Notes: generated by a model not told the origin, from the sequence alone. Numbered from the stretch's first letter, positions 11,779 through 22,500 are shown. The stretch is 64,000 nucleotides of DNA from Microvirga subterranea (GCF_003350535.1 NZ_QQBB01000001.1:296727-360726); one strand, 5' to 3'. Numbers and translations: made by a program.

Positions 11779-12626
11779 GGCAGCTGCTCCGGACGGGTGC
11801 GCAGGACGCGCAGGTAAAGGGCGGTGGCCGCGAGCGAGATCGCCATGATGAGGACCGCGTAAGCCGCGGCGACGCCGTAGTTCTGGTTCTCGTTCTGCCA
11901 GGTATAGGCCTCGCCCGCGAGAACCGGGAAGTTGCGGCCGCCGAGCGCGTACACGACGGCGAAGACCTCGAAGGCGAGCACGGTGCGCAGGATCAGGGCC
12001 GATTGCAGGCTGGGTTTCAGCAGCGGCAGGGTGATCCTGCGAAAACGCGTCCAGGGCTGCGCGCCGAAGATCTCGGCCGCCTCGGAGAATTCCTTGGGAA
12101 TGAGCTGCAGGCCCGCAATCAGGATCACCAGCACGATGGCGGTCGCGCGCCAGATCTCCGCCATGGCGATGGCGGCAAAAAGACTCCAGGGCGTCTCCTG
12201 GGAAAGCCAGCCCACAGGACCTGGGATGATCCCGAGCGCGTAAAGGGCGGAGTTGAGATAGCCCGTGTTCTGCAGGAGCGACAGCCAGGCGAGGCCTGCC
12301 GCCAGATCGGAGATCCCGAGCGGGATGGTGAGGATCCAGAGCGCGATGTCGCGGCCCTTTTCCAGCTTGGACACCATGGTGGCCATGACCAGCGCGAGCG
12401 CGACCTGGATCGGCACGACCACCAGGGTCAGCAGGAAGGTATTCTGGATGGCGAGCGAGAAGTTGAGATCGCCCGCCATGCGCTGGTAATTGACGAGCGA
12501 CAGCCCCTCGTCGCCCGAAAACGACAGCCAGACGGTCTGGACCAGCGGCACGAGAAAGAACGCCGCCAGAAAGAGGACCGACGGCGCGATGAGCGCATAG
12601 GGAATCCAGGATGTGCGCGAGGACAT
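11775..12626 (-). CDS. Sugar ABC transporter permease (MalF type)
   Basis: 283 residues, inner membrane. Six hydrophobic segments, starting with a strongly hydrophobic helix at about 8-32. The EAA loop reads EFSEAAEIFGAQPWTRF followed by ITLPLLKP. It pairs with the MalG-type permease to form the channel. It is separated from the binding-protein gene by a strong hairpin (12651-12679). Confidence 0.9.
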   Translation of the reverse strand: MSSRTSWIPYALIAPSVLFLAAFFLVPLVQTVWLSFSGDEGLSLVNYQRMAGDLNFSLAIQNTFLLTLVVVPIQVALALVMATMVSKLEKGRDIALWILTIPLGISDLAAGLAWLSLLQNTGYLNSALYALGIIPGPVGWLSQETPWSLFAAIAMAEIWRATAIVLVILIAGLQLIPKEFSEAAEIFGAQPWTRFRRITLPLLKPSLQSALILRTVLAFEVFAVVYALGGRNFPVLAGEAYTWQNENQNYGVAAAYAVLIMAISLAATALYLRVLRTRPEQLP

Positions 12627-12650
12627 GAACCGCTCCGATCACGGAAGGTT

Positions 12651-12679
12651 GAGCCCGGCAGGTCAGCGCCGCCGGGCTC
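12651..12679 (-). terminator. Intercistronic hairpin between binding-protein and permease genes
   Basis: A perfect 9-bp stem GAGCCCGGC (12651-12659) / GCCGGGCTC (12671-12679) with an 11-nt loop, placed just past the binding-protein stop. No T-run follows. In other ABC operons (malE-malF) such stems stabilise the binding-protein part of the mRNA or attenuate the rest; that role is inferred here. Confidence 0.6.
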
Positions 12680-12688
12680 CGGGTTCGA

Positions 12689-13972
12689 TCATTGGACCGG
12701 GCAGGCGCCCTGGCTCGGCTTGTCCGGCGCCCAGCACGGTGCGCCCGTATCCTTCATGAGCGCATCGAGCACCTTGGCCTGGCTTTCGAGCACGTCCTTC
12801 ACGGGCTCGTTGCGCAGCACGATGCGCTGGAAGGTGTCGGTATAGACCTTGTTGAACTCGCCGCCCTTGGCGCCGAGCCCGACAGGCAGGAGGGACACCA
12901 GCGCGTCCTTGGCGTTCTGCGTCGCGTCGACGGCGCCTGCCAGCAGCTTGATGCCGGGCGCAAGGTTCGGCGGCAGGTCCGCCTTCACGACCGGAAAGAA
13001 GCCGACCTCCGCGGCCGTCGCCAGCTGCGTCTCCGGCTTGGTCATGTGCTCGATCACCGCCACGCCGCCGGCGCGGTTCGGGGCTCCCTTCGGAATCGCG
13101 AGGCCGGCGATCACCGGCATGTAGCCGCGTCCCTTCGGGCCGGCTGGAGCCGGGAAGGCCACGAACTGATCGGGCTGCAGGGTCAGGGCCTCCTTCACGC
13201 GGGCGATGTGGTCCCAGGCGATCCAGACCTCGCCAGCCATCAAGGGCTCCTGCATGAAGTTGTAGTTGGTGGAGTTCGGGCTCGACACCGCCCAGAGCTC
13301 CTTCATGGCGTTCCAGCCGGCCTCGGCATCCGGCGACTTGAAGGTGGTCACGACACCGCCCGTGAAGGACGGATAGAAATAACCCTGGAAGAAGCGCGGC
13401 ATCAGGCCGGTCGGTCCGGCCGGGAAGCCGAGGCGGCGCTGGCCGGTCTTGTCGACGATGTTCTTGGCCCATTCCTGCAGCTGGGCGTAGGTCAGCGTGT
13501 TCACGTCGGCGCCCTGGGGCAGATATTGCAGCGCCTGCTTGTTCGCGACCATCACGTAGGTCGCCTGCATCCACGGAATGTACTGCTGGTGGCCCGTGCC
13601 GAGCTTGCCGAGTTCCATGAGGCTCGCCGGGATCCCGCGGTCCTTCAGCTTCGCGGCCACGTCGTCGATGGGTTCGATGTCGGCCGGAACGTGCGGCTGC
13701 AACTCGCCGTGGAGCGCGCCGACCACACTGGCGGTGCGCTTGCCGGCCTGGGTCTCGGCCTTCATGCGCACGGCGAAGGCCGGCGGCTCGTCCACCACAT
13801 AGATGACCTTGCCGGACAGCCCCTTCAGAAGGACGTCGCGAACCTTGGTCGCCTCCTCGATGGGCCGAAGCTGCGTCGAGTAGAAGATCGTCTCCTGGGC
13901 CTGCGCCGCGGAGACCCCGCCGAACAGGGCGGCGGCGACGGCGATGGCGCGGAACGGCACCGGGTGCGTCAT
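12689..13972 (-). CDS. Sugar ABC transporter periplasmic binding protein
   Basis: 427 residues. The signal peptide is MTHPVPFRAIAVAAALFGG... with cleavage after AQA near residue 26. The mature protein is a family-1 extracellular solute-binding protein (QETIFYSTQ start, two-lobe size). Cysteines near the C-terminus (CWAPDKPSQGAC) may form a disulfide. RBS GGAGG lies 7 bases before the ATG. It is the first transport gene, 70 bases after the LacI gene, so both may be co-transcribed. Ligand is unknown; neighbours suggest a glycoside or uronate. Confidence 0.88.
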   Translation of the reverse strand: MTHPVPFRAIAVAAALFGGVSAAQAQETIFYSTQLRPIEEATKVRDVLLKGLSGKVIYVVDEPPAFAVRMKAETQAGKRTASVVGALHGELQPHVPADIEPIDDVAAKLKDRGIPASLMELGKLGTGHQQYIPWMQATYVMVANKQALQYLPQGADVNTLTYAQLQEWAKNIVDKTGQRRLGFPAGPTGLMPRFFQGYFYPSFTGGVVTTFKSPDAEAGWNAMKELWAVSSPNSTNYNFMQEPLMAGEVWIAWDHIARVKEALTLQPDQFVAFPAPAGPKGRGYMPVIAGLAIPKGAPNRAGGVAVIEHMTKPETQLATAAEVGFFPVVKADLPPNLAPGIKLLAGAVDATQNAKDALVSLLPVGLGAKGGEFNKVYTDTFQRIVLRNEPVKDVLESQAKVLDALMKDTGAPCWAPDKPSQGACPVQ

Positions 13973-14042
13973 GTGTTTCCTCCATCGGGCCCTTTCGACA
14001 CGCCGCTCGGCCCGGGTCCGGAAGGCCCGAGCGGTTTGCAGG

Positions 14043-15050
14043 TCAGCCCTCCGGTCCGTGGGTTGCCCGCGGAACCTGCCGAACCGGCAGAATGGTCTGG
14101 AGCTCGCGCGGATCACGGCCGCCCAGGCGCGCGATCAGCATATCGGCGAGCCGGCGTCCCACGTCGGGAGCGGCGATTTCCATGGTCGACAGCGGCGGAT
14201 CGGTGTAGGCGCCCGAGGGCAGGTTGTCGTGGCCGATCACGGCGACATCGCGCCCGGCGACGAGCCCCCGCTCCTTCAGGGCGCTGAGCGCCCCGATGGC
14301 GATGCTGTCGGTGGCGCAGAGCAGACTCGTCGGCGCCTGAGGCTGGTCCAGCAGCCACTTGGCGGCCTCGTAGCCGCCGGCCTCGTTCGGCTGCGCCGCA
14401 TATTCCAACGCATCCGGAAGGCCCTCGTCCGCCAGCCCGCCGAGCCAGCCCTTGCGGCGCAGATGCGCGAAAGTGAGGGCCTGCGGTGCGGAGATATGCG
14501 CGATGCGACGGTGACCGAGGGCGGCGAGCAGGCGCGTCGCATCCCTGAAGCCACTCTCGCCGTCGCCGTCGATGAAGGCATGGTCCTCGGGTCGTTCCGT
14601 GCGCCCGTGAGTCACGAACGGAATGCCGCGCTCCTTCAGGAAGGTGACGCGCTCGTCCTCAAGCCGCGTGCGGACGACGATGACCGCATCGGCCCGGCCA
14701 CCATCGATGAGACGGCGATAGGTCTCCATCTCGGCGGCGGGGCTCGTGGTCGGCAGCAGCATCAGGTCGAGCCCTTCTTCGGCAAGACGCTGGCTGCACG
14801 CCGCAAGGATGTTCAGGAAGACGGGCGGCCCCACCCGGCCCGGCTCCAGCGGCAGGGTCACGGCGACGGCCTCCGCACGGCGGCGGCGCAGGCTGCGGGC
14901 AGCGGAATTGGGCCGGTAATTGATGGCCTGCGCGGCTGCGCGAACCCGTTCGCGCGTCGCAGGCGCGACGTCGGAATAGCCGTCGAGCGCCCGGGACACG
15001 GTGGTCGTCGACAGGCCGAGGGTTTGGGCGAGTTGCTTCAGTTTCGACAC
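14043..15050 (-). CDS. LacI-family transcriptional regulator of the sugar locus
   Basis: 335 residues. N-terminal LacI HTH (KLKQLAQTLGLSTTTVSRAL, residues 3-22, with the hinge ending NYRPNSAARSL) and a periplasmic-binding-protein-like ligand domain. I chose GTG at 15050 because GGAGG stands 9 bases upstream and the HTH then starts at residue 3, as usual; an ATG further upstream would add about 60 residues of shadow sequence across the promoter. It probably represses its own operon and the divergent mannonate dehydratase through the palindrome at 15079-15094. Confidence 0.9.
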   Translation of the reverse strand: MSKLKQLAQTLGLSTTTVSRALDGYSDVAPATRERVRAAAQAINYRPNSAARSLRRRRAEAVAVTLPLEPGRVGPPVFLNILAACSQRLAEEGLDLMLLPTTSPAAEMETYRRLIDGGRADAVIVVRTRLEDERVTFLKERGIPFVTHGRTERPEDHAFIDGDGESGFRDATRLLAALGHRRIAHISAPQALTFAHLRRKGWLGGLADEGLPDALEYAAQPNEAGGYEAAKWLLDQPQAPTSLLCATDSIAIGALSALKERGLVAGRDVAVIGHDNLPSGAYTDPPLSTMEIAAPDVGRRLADMLIARLGGRDPRELQTILPVRQVPRATHGPEG

Positions 15051-15078
15051 CGCAGCAGGCCTCCGTGCGGAGAGTTCA

Positions 15079-15094
15079 CCCGAAACGATTTGGG
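15079..15094. promoter_or_regulatory. Candidate LacI-family operator
   Basis: CCCGAAACGATTTGGG is a 16-base imperfect palindrome (6 of 8 pairs match) with the central CG that LacI-family operators typically carry. It sits in the 103-base divergent region, 29 bases before the LacI start and 60 before mannonate dehydratase. Binding is inferred. Confidence 0.5.
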
Positions 15095-15153
15095 AAGTCA
15101 ATGGCACGGGAAACGCCCCTGTGGTAAGAGACGGGCAGACCAGGGAGGTAGCG

Positions 15154-16344
15154 ATGCGGCAGGCGTGGCGGTGGTTCGGTCCGAATGACCCCGTGAAGCT
15201 CGACCACGTTCGGCAGGCAGGGGCCACCGACATCGTGTCGGCCCTTCATCACGTGCCTCCCGGAGAGGCCTGGACCCGCACCGAGGTCGAGCGCCATCGG
15301 GATCTGATCGAGTCGACGCCCCCCGGACGCACGCCCCTCGCCTGGAGCGTCGTCGAGAGCATCCCGGTCGCCGACGACATCAAGCGCCAAGGACGCGATG
15401 CGGCTCGCTCGATCGAGGCCTGGATCGCGAGCCTCGAGGCCGTCGCGGCGGGCGGCCCCAAGATCATCTGCTACAACTTCATGCCGGTGCTCGACTGGAC
15501 GCGCACCGACCTCGACTGGCCGCTGCCGACCGGCGCGACGGCGCTGCGGTTCGACCAGGCGAGGTTCGCGGCCTTCGATCTCCACATCCTGAAGCGGGCG
15601 GGAGCGGAGGCGGATTACGACGAGGCCACCCGCTCGCAGGCGAAGGCCGTCGCCGATCGCCTCACCGGCGAAGAGGCGCTCACGCTCACGCGCACGATCG
15701 CAGCCGGACTTCCGGGCGGGACGACCGAGGCGCTCGATCTCGAAGGTTTCCGCGATCGCCTCGCAGCCTATGCGGAGATCACGCCCGAGCGGCTGCGCGC
15801 CAACCTGATCGCCTTCCTGGAGGCCGTGACGCCGGTGGCGGAACGGCTGGGCGTGAAGCTGACGCTCCATCCCGACGATCCGCCGCGTCCGCTCTTCGGG
15901 CTGCCCCGGATCGCCTCGACGGCGGACGATTACGATGCGCTGTTCCGGGCGGTTCCGTCCGAGGCGAACGGCATGTGCTTCTGCACCGGCAGCCTCGGCG
16001 TGCGGGCCGACAACGACCTGCCGGCGATCGCACGGCAATTCGCGGGGCGCATCCATTTCGTGCATTTGCGCGCAACGAAGCGGGACACGGACGGGCTCAG
16101 CTTCCACGAGGCCGATCACCTCGATGGCGACGTCGACATGGTGGCGGTGATTGGAGCCCTGCTCGCGGAGGACCGGCGACGTCCGAAGGACGTGCGGATC
16201 CCGTTCCGTCCCGACCACGGCCACCGCATGCTCGACGATCTCGACCCGAACCGTCGGGTCAATCCGGGCTATACCGCCATCGGCCGTCTCAAGGGATTGG
16301 CGGAGCTGCGCGGCGTGATGCGCGCGCTCGAACGGACCCTCTGA
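15154..16344 (+). CDS. uxuA: Mannonate dehydratase
   Basis: 396 residues, matching UxuA length. It dehydrates D-mannonate to 2-keto-3-deoxygluconate in hexuronate breakdown, using a divalent metal. Visible family blocks: MRQAWRWFGPNDPV at the start, IICYNFMPVLDWTRTDL near 105-121, LHPDDPP near 235, GMCFCTGSLG near 270, HFVHLRATKR near 300 and RPDHGHRM near 352 (metal-binding His/Asp/Cys). RBS GGGAGG lies 7 bases before the ATG. It diverges from the LacI gene, so both sides probably share one operator. Confidence 0.93.
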   Translation: MRQAWRWFGPNDPVKLDHVRQAGATDIVSALHHVPPGEAWTRTEVERHRDLIESTPPGRTPLAWSVVESIPVADDIKRQGRDAARSIEAWIASLEAVAAGGPKIICYNFMPVLDWTRTDLDWPLPTGATALRFDQARFAAFDLHILKRAGAEADYDEATRSQAKAVADRLTGEEALTLTRTIAAGLPGGTTEALDLEGFRDRLAAYAEITPERLRANLIAFLEAVTPVAERLGVKLTLHPDDPPRPLFGLPRIASTADDYDALFRAVPSEANGMCFCTGSLGVRADNDLPAIARQFAGRIHFVHLRATKRDTDGLSFHEADHLDGDVDMVAVIGALLAEDRRRPKDVRIPFRPDHGHRMLDDLDPNRRVNPGYTAIGRLKGLAELRGVMRALERTL

Positions 16345-16387
16345 GGCATCCGGCCGGAAAGCGGATCTTCGCCGGCATCGGCGCCGG

Positions 16388-17938
16388 TCAGAGCCTCTCC
16401 AGCAGGAGGGCGCTGACGTCGTCCTCGAGGCGCGTGCCCCCACGCCAGTGCAGGACTTCCTGCGCGATGGCCTGGAGGAGGGAGCCGGCTCGCGCCGTCG
16501 AATGCGCGCGGATCAGCCCGCTCAGCCGCTCTTCCGAGAACACCTCGCCGGCGGCATTCTCCGCCTCGACGATTCCATCGGAATAGAGCAGGAGGGCATC
16601 GCCTGCCGAAAGGGTGAACGGCACCGCATCGTAGACCGGATTTTCATTGATGCCGATCGGAAGGCCCCCGTCGCCCAGAGGCGTGATGCTCCCGTCGTGC
16701 CTGATCAACAGCGGATGGGGATGTCCCGCCTGCACCATGGATCCCTCCCCGGTCTCCGGGTCGATCTGGCCATAGATCATGGTGAAGAACGGCAGGTCCT
16801 GCGGCCAGTCCCTGGCCGCCTCCTGGACGAGCTCCTCCGGCCGCAGGGAGACGTTCCTGACGGCCGCCTGGGAGATCAGGTGGTGAGCCGCGACCGACAC
16901 GAGCGCCGCCGCTGCGCCATGTCCGCAGACGTCGATGTGGAAGAAGGACAGGCGGCCATCGGCCTGGCGGACGACGTTGAACGTATCGCCGCCGATGAAG
17001 CTGGACGACTGAAGGAGCCCCTCGTGCCGGAGATTGCCGATGATACCGTCCTTCGGAACGAGACCGTTCTGGACAAGAGCCGCCGCTTCGAGATCCTTGC
17101 GGTACCGCGCCTCGCTCTCGCGCACCTCGTCTTCGGCTGTCCGGCGCGCGGTGATGTCCGCCGTGATGCCCGCGAGGCTTCTGAGGCCGTTGGGGCCCTT
17201 CTGGACCTCCGCCCGGTGCTCGATCCAAATCATCGAGCCATCCGGTTTGAGGAAGCGAACCTCGATGCTGTAGGAGGCGTCCTCCGCCAGGGCCCGGGCC
17301 AGGGCATCGCGCTGCAGCCGCCGGTCGTCGGGGTGGATCCTTGCGACGAATTCCGCAGCCGGCCCGTTGCTGATGCCGAGCAGATCGAGGGCATTATCGG
17401 ACCAGGTCACGTAGTCGGTGGTGAGGTCCCGCTCCCAGGCGGCGATCCGTCCGCCCTGCAGGGCGAGGCGCAGCTGCTCCTCGGTGCGCTTCTGGTCGGT
17501 GACGTCATGGCCCTGAAGAAAGATCCCGGTGACTGCCCCGTCCGCACCGATGATCGGCTGGAAGACATAATCGATGAACCGGTTCTCCATCGGCCGCCCG
17601 GGCATGCGGTGGATGCCGAGCGGACGGCCGCGTCCCATGACGGCCTCGCCGGTCGAGGTGACGCGGTCGAGAAGGTCGAAGAACGTGTCGCCCAGCTCCG
17701 CCAAAGCCTCCCGGATCGGTCGGCCGATGACATCGCGATGGCCGATGAGTTCGGCACAGGCCGCGTTGACCATCTCGATGGTCTGCTCCGGCCCTCTGAG
17801 AACGGCGATGAAGCCCGGCGCCTGCTCGAGCAGGCGCCTCACCTCCCCGGCTTGAAACGCAGCCCTTTCAGGGTTTGGCCGATCCACGCCCTGCTGGGCA
17901 TGCCATCGGTCACGCTGCACAGATCCGGAGTTGCTCAT
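16388..17938 (-). CDS. PAS-PAS-SpoIIE protein phosphatase (RsbU-like)
   Basis: 516 residues, soluble. PAS domain 1 about 30-150 (EQAPGFIAVLRG...HDVTDQK), PAS domain 2 about 155-280 with the PAC end GITADITARR, then a PP2C-type SpoIIE catalytic domain about 295-516 (GGDTFNVV, FHIDVCGHGAAAALVS, LLLYSDGIVEAEN). Such enzymes dephosphorylate a STAS anti-anti-sigma protein in a partner switch. The metal-binding aspartates are present (GGDTFN, DVCGHG, SDG). The nearest STAS genes are at 25102 and 27493. It ends 44 bases from uxuA on the opposite strand. Confidence 0.88.
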   Translation of the reverse strand: MSNSGSVQRDRWHAQQGVDRPNPERAAFQAGEVRRLLEQAPGFIAVLRGPEQTIEMVNAACAELIGHRDVIGRPIREALAELGDTFFDLLDRVTSTGEAVMGRGRPLGIHRMPGRPMENRFIDYVFQPIIGADGAVTGIFLQGHDVTDQKRTEEQLRLALQGGRIAAWERDLTTDYVTWSDNALDLLGISNGPAAEFVARIHPDDRRLQRDALARALAEDASYSIEVRFLKPDGSMIWIEHRAEVQKGPNGLRSLAGITADITARRTAEDEVRESEARYRKDLEAAALVQNGLVPKDGIIGNLRHEGLLQSSSFIGGDTFNVVRQADGRLSFFHIDVCGHGAAAALVSVAAHHLISQAAVRNVSLRPEELVQEAARDWPQDLPFFTMIYGQIDPETGEGSMVQAGHPHPLLIRHDGSITPLGDGGLPIGINENPVYDAVPFTLSAGDALLLYSDGIVEAENAAGEVFSEERLSGLIRAHSTARAGSLLQAIAQEVLHWRGGTRLEDDVSALLLERL

Positions 17939-18173
17939 CGCGCATCATCTCTCACCACGCGCGAGAAACTCTCGTCCAGCGCCGGCCGTTTCATGGAGAG
18001 GAGGACCCACCCCTTACGGAATCACCAAAACCGCACAATGTTGACAATGTTGGGGCATCGCAGGAACTCGGCACATCACGAGGTCGATGCTGAATCGGCA
18101 ACGATCATAGTAATTTAGTAACAATCATCGTGCTGGATCCGTGAGACGGACGCACCTTTGCGGCGCTTCCCTC

Positions 18174-19466
18174 TCAGCCGAGGAGCGCACGCTCGACGCT
18201 CGCGGCAATCTCCAGCAGGCGACGGTCCTGGCCGTGTCGCGCCACCATCATGAAGCCGACGGGCCGCGGACAGTCCGGGATCGGCAGCGAGATGCCGGTC
18301 AGATCGAACTGGTTGCCGAACATGGTGTTGCGCAGCACCAGCCAGTCCGTTCGGTTGTAGAGCTTGTCGTCGGTGAGGAGCGGCGCCGTGAGCGGAGCCG
18401 AAACCGTGGTGGTCGGAAGCGCCAGGACGTCGACGGGGGCAAGCCGCGCGTCCATGGCGGCGGCAAGCTCCCGACGCCGCCGGAGCATGCGGATATAGAC
18501 AGGCGCCGCCACCTTCCCGCTTCGGGCGATCCACCACCGCACCCGCGGATCGATCAGATCGGCCTTCGCGTCGAGCCAGTCTGCATGAACCTCGGCCGCC
18601 TCGATGGACGCGATGGAGGCGTGGACGGTCGTCTCCGCCATCGCGGCGAGCAGGTCCTCGATGCTGTGATCGACGATCCTGGCTCCGGCCCGGGCCAGGC
18701 GTTCGAGGGTAGCCTCAAAGGCGTCGCCCACCATCTCTTCCTGCTCGTCGAACAGGCGTCCGCGCGGCACGCCGATCCGCAGCCCCGACAACGGGAAGGA
18801 CCGAAGCGCCTCCGGCTCCTCGCCGGCCATGACGGCATCGGCATCGGCGCAGTCCTGGACGCTGCGCGCGAGCGGCCCGATGGAGTCGAGGCTCGGCGCC
18901 AGCGGAAACGCCCCGGCCAGAGGCACCCGGCGGGCCGTGGGCTTGAAGCCGACGACGCCGTTGAGCGCAGCCGGAATGCGGACGGAGCCGCCCGTGTCGC
19001 TGCCGATGGAGATGTCGCTGGTGCCCTCGGCCACGGAGACCCCTGCCCCGGAGGACGATCCGCCCGGAATCCGATCCGGATCCGCGGCATTGCCCGGTGT
19101 TCCGTAATGCGGGTTGAGGCCGAGGCCGGAGAAGGCGAACTCGACCATGTTGGTCTTGCCGACGATGACGGCGCCGGCCTGCCGCAGCCGCGCCACGACC
19201 GTCGCGTCCTTGGCGGCGGGAGGCATGTCCTTCAAGGCGACGGAGCCCGCGGTGGTGGTCTCGCCGGCCACGTCGAACAGGTCCTTGATCGAGACGATCG
19301 CACCGTCGAGAGGGCCGAGCGACAAGCCGGCTCCCTTGCGCGCATCGGCGGCATCGGCCGCGATGCGTGCGGCCTCGTCATAGACGCGCAGGAACACGCA
19401 CTCGTCGGCCTCGCGGTCCTTCAGGCGCTCCAGAATGCCCTCGAGCCTGTCCCTGACGCTCGTCAT
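18174..19466 (-). CDS. Amidase-signature family hydrolase
   Basis: About 430 residues, cytoplasmic. The Ser-cisSer-Lys triad is complete: Lys in VSIKDLF (about residue 61), GGSSSGAG (about 135-142) and the nucleophile Ser in SDTGGSVR (about 161). Similar to AtzF/AtzE/GatA-like amidases, but there is no GatB/GatC partner here, so it is probably a small-molecule amidase of unknown substrate. I start at ATG 19466; a GTG at 19484 would add six residues, and neither has a strong RBS. It is monocistronic as far as can be seen. Confidence 0.85.
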   Translation of the reverse strand: MTSVRDRLEGILERLKDREADECVFLRVYDEAARIAADAADARKGAGLSLGPLDGAIVSIKDLFDVAGETTTAGSVALKDMPPAAKDATVVARLRQAGAVIVGKTNMVEFAFSGLGLNPHYGTPGNAADPDRIPGGSSSGAGVSVAEGTSDISIGSDTGGSVRIPAALNGVVGFKPTARRVPLAGAFPLAPSLDSIGPLARSVQDCADADAVMAGEEPEALRSFPLSGLRIGVPRGRLFDEQEEMVGDAFEATLERLARAGARIVDHSIEDLLAAMAETTVHASIASIEAAEVHADWLDAKADLIDPRVRWWIARSGKVAAPVYIRMLRRRRELAAAMDARLAPVDVLALPTTTVSAPLTAPLLTDDKLYNRTDWLVLRNTMFGNQFDLTGISLPIPDCPRPVGFMMVARHGQDRRLLEIAASVERALLG

Positions 19467-19540
19467 GATGGATGCCGCCCCCACGCCTATGAACGATGCA
19501 GGTTAGCATCCAGGGCCGCGTGAGGCTGTCAACCCTTCGG

Positions 19541-22500
19541 CTACCAGCGCAGGCGGAGCTGCGCACCGACCTGGAAGCGGCTCCAGGGCTCGTCGTCCTG
19601 CAGCACATCGAAGTTGTTGTCGTCGGACGAGCGCGCATAGGACAGGATGTGGTTGGCGTAGAGCGCGAAGGTTGCCTGCGGCGCAAATTCGTAGGCGATG
19701 CGGGCGGACGCGTACGACACGAAGCCGCCGCTTCCGGGGTCGCTCAGGCCATAGCCGGCCGCGCCCTGGAAATCGTAGGTCCAGTGCTCTGCCAACGTGC
19801 CCCAGAGCTGCATGCTCAGCTCGAAGGACTGGTAGCGGTCGGGATTCCAGTATCCGTTGTCGAGCACCCTGGCGAAGTCGAACGCCGTGTAGCGAAGGCC
19901 GAACCAGAGGTAGGGATCCGCCGAGAACCGCTTGGCGATCTCTGCCTGTCCCCAGACGCGCTCGTTGCCGTCGGTGTAGTGGCTGTAGATGCCGCGGCCG
20001 CTGATCCGGAAGGCGTTGTCGGGCGTGTAGTCGACCGAGAATCCGACGTCGTCGGCGAACACGTCCTTGACGATGGAGCGCGTGTTCTCGTCCGGATAGC
20101 GCCGCGCCAGATTGAGATCGAGGCGGATGACGTCGGATGGAATGAAGCTCAGCGTCGTCTCGTGCGTGACCTCCACGTCCTGGTCGTCCGGCTCGTCCTC
20201 GAGGTTGAGGAAGAGGGACGATTTGAACTCCAGGACATCGTTGAAGCGGTGACGGCCCGCGACGCCGATGCTGTAGATGTCGACGGTGGGAAAGTCCCCG
20301 CCCTCGAAGTGCATCGCGCGCGCCTGCGGCCCGAACTTCGTCAGGCCAGCGTTGAAGGTCAGCTCGTGCGAGATCAGGAAGGTCGAGATCGACAGGTCGT
20401 CCGAGCGGCGCGCATGCCAGGCTTCGATCGTGGTCAGCGGGCGGCGCTCCTGGAAGAGCTGGTCGAGCAGCCGCTGGGCCGTCTCGTCGCCGGGCTTGCG
20501 GGCGAGCAACGCCTCGGCGTAGCTCTGCGCCAGATCGGGGCGTCCCATTTCCTGCCGTGCCTGCGCGGCGATCAGCAGGGTGGCGGGGTTCCGGTCGCCG
20601 CTCGCCAGCAGCGGCTCGATGCGCGCGAGCGCCCGGCGCGGCAGCCCCATCGAGCGCTCGGCCGTGGCGGCACCGCGGGTTGCGTCCACATTGGCCGGCT
20701 GAAGCCGCAGCACGGCCTCGAAATCGACGAGCGCCTCCTTGTGCCGCGTGATGTCGTTGAGGGCGTTGCCTCGCCCTATAAGGGCGTCGACATCGTTCGG
20801 CGACGACGCAAGGATGTCGGTAAAGACCGGGATGGCGAGCGGCTGCTGGCCGCTCCAGGCAAGGGCGCGTGCCAGGCCGAGCTTCGCGTGGCGCGTTTCC
20901 TTCGCCGTGAGATCGGGCCGCCTCAGGACCTCCTCGAACAGCGGGATCGCGCGTGCCGGCTGGCCGGCATAGAGCACCTGCTCGGCATATTCGCGCAGCA
21001 GCTCCCGACGGCGACCGGGCTCCACCGCGAAGGCGCGCTCGAACAGCACTACGGCCTCCGGGCTGCGGCCCTGGCCGGCGGTCTGGCGGGCAGCCCCCAC
21101 ATAGGCGTCGGCAAGGGCCTTGCGCACGTCGTTGTCACGGGGGCTCTGCTTCAGGATCGCCTGGAGGGCCGGAATGGCCTCGCGGAACTGGCTGCTCCAG
21201 AGGAGCGCGAAGGCGAGGCCCCGCCGCAGGCGCTGGGTCTCCTGGGCCGTCCGCTCGCCCGACCGAAGGGCCTCGCGATAAAGCGGGACCGCCCGATCGG
21301 GTTTTCCCGAATAGGCGATCTGGTCCGCATATTCGGGCAGCAGCTCCTGGCGGCGCTGCGGCGCCGTCTCAATGGCGCGGCGGAAGAAGTCCGCGGCCTC
21401 CGCATTGCGGGAGCGCCCAGCGACATGGCGGGCGGCGCCCACGTAAGCATCGGACAGGGCCTTGCGGGCCTCGGAGTCATCGGGAGCGTTCCGCAGGATC
21501 GTCCCCCAGGTCTCGATGGCGGACGGAAACTGGCTGCTCCACAGGAGCGCGAAGGCGAGCGCCCGGGTGGCCTGCCGACGCTCGTCAGCCGGGAGGTCCC
21601 TGCGGTCGAGAACCTCGCGATACACCGGCACGGCCCGGGCCGGCTCGCCCGCATAGGCGAGCTGGTCGGCATATTCCCGGGCAATCTGCGACCGCTTCGA
21701 CGGGTCGAGCCTGATCGCCCTCTCGAAGAGCGCAAAGGCTTCCTTGTTGGCGCCCCGTCCGGCCGCCGCGCGGGCCTCCGCGATGGCTGCATCGGCCGGG
21801 CCTGCCGGCTGGGCCGGCGCCGGAGTCTGCGTGCCGGCGCCGGCAGCGGGCGTTCCGGGGCTTCCCGGGGCCCGCCCGGTTCCGCTTGCGCCCGGGGCCT
21901 TTGCGGCTGCCGCCTGCGCGTCCGCGAGCCCCTTGCGGGCCTCCGCATCGTCGGGCGCCTGTCGCAGCACATCCTCGAACGCCGTCACGGCCTCGCGGGG
22001 CTGTCCGCTCCAGAGCAACCCGAAGGCAAGGCCGCGCCTCAGGCGACGCAGGTCCTGATCAGAGCGCCCCCCTTGGCGGAGGCCCTCCCGGTAGAGCGGC
22101 ACCGCCTGAGCCGGCTGGCCGCCATAGGCGATCTGGTCCGCATATTCGGGCAGCAGTTCCTGGCGGCGCTGCGGCGCCGTCTCGATGGCGCGGCGGAAGA
22201 AAGCCGCCGCGTCCGCGTTGCGCCGCGCCTCGGCGGCCTGACGGGCCGACCCGACGAGGGCGTCCGACAGGGCCTTTCGGGCCTCGTCATCCGCCGGCGA
22301 GCCCCTGAGGATCGTCTCCCAGGACCGGATCGCTTCAGGGAACTGGCTGCTCCAGAGAAGCGCGAAGGCGAGATTGCGCGTCGCGCGCTGGCGCTCCTCG
22401 GGGGCGAGGTCCTGCCGGCCGAGCACCTCGCGGTAGATGGGCACCGCCTGCTGCGGCCGTCCCGCATAGGCGAGCTGGTCGGCATATTCGCGCGCGATTT

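Noticed and set aside
15001..15153. Longer in-frame starts for the LacI regulator and for mannonate dehydratase
   Set aside because: They would cover the shared promoter region and the opposite gene start. Good RBSs support GTG 15050 and ATG 15154.
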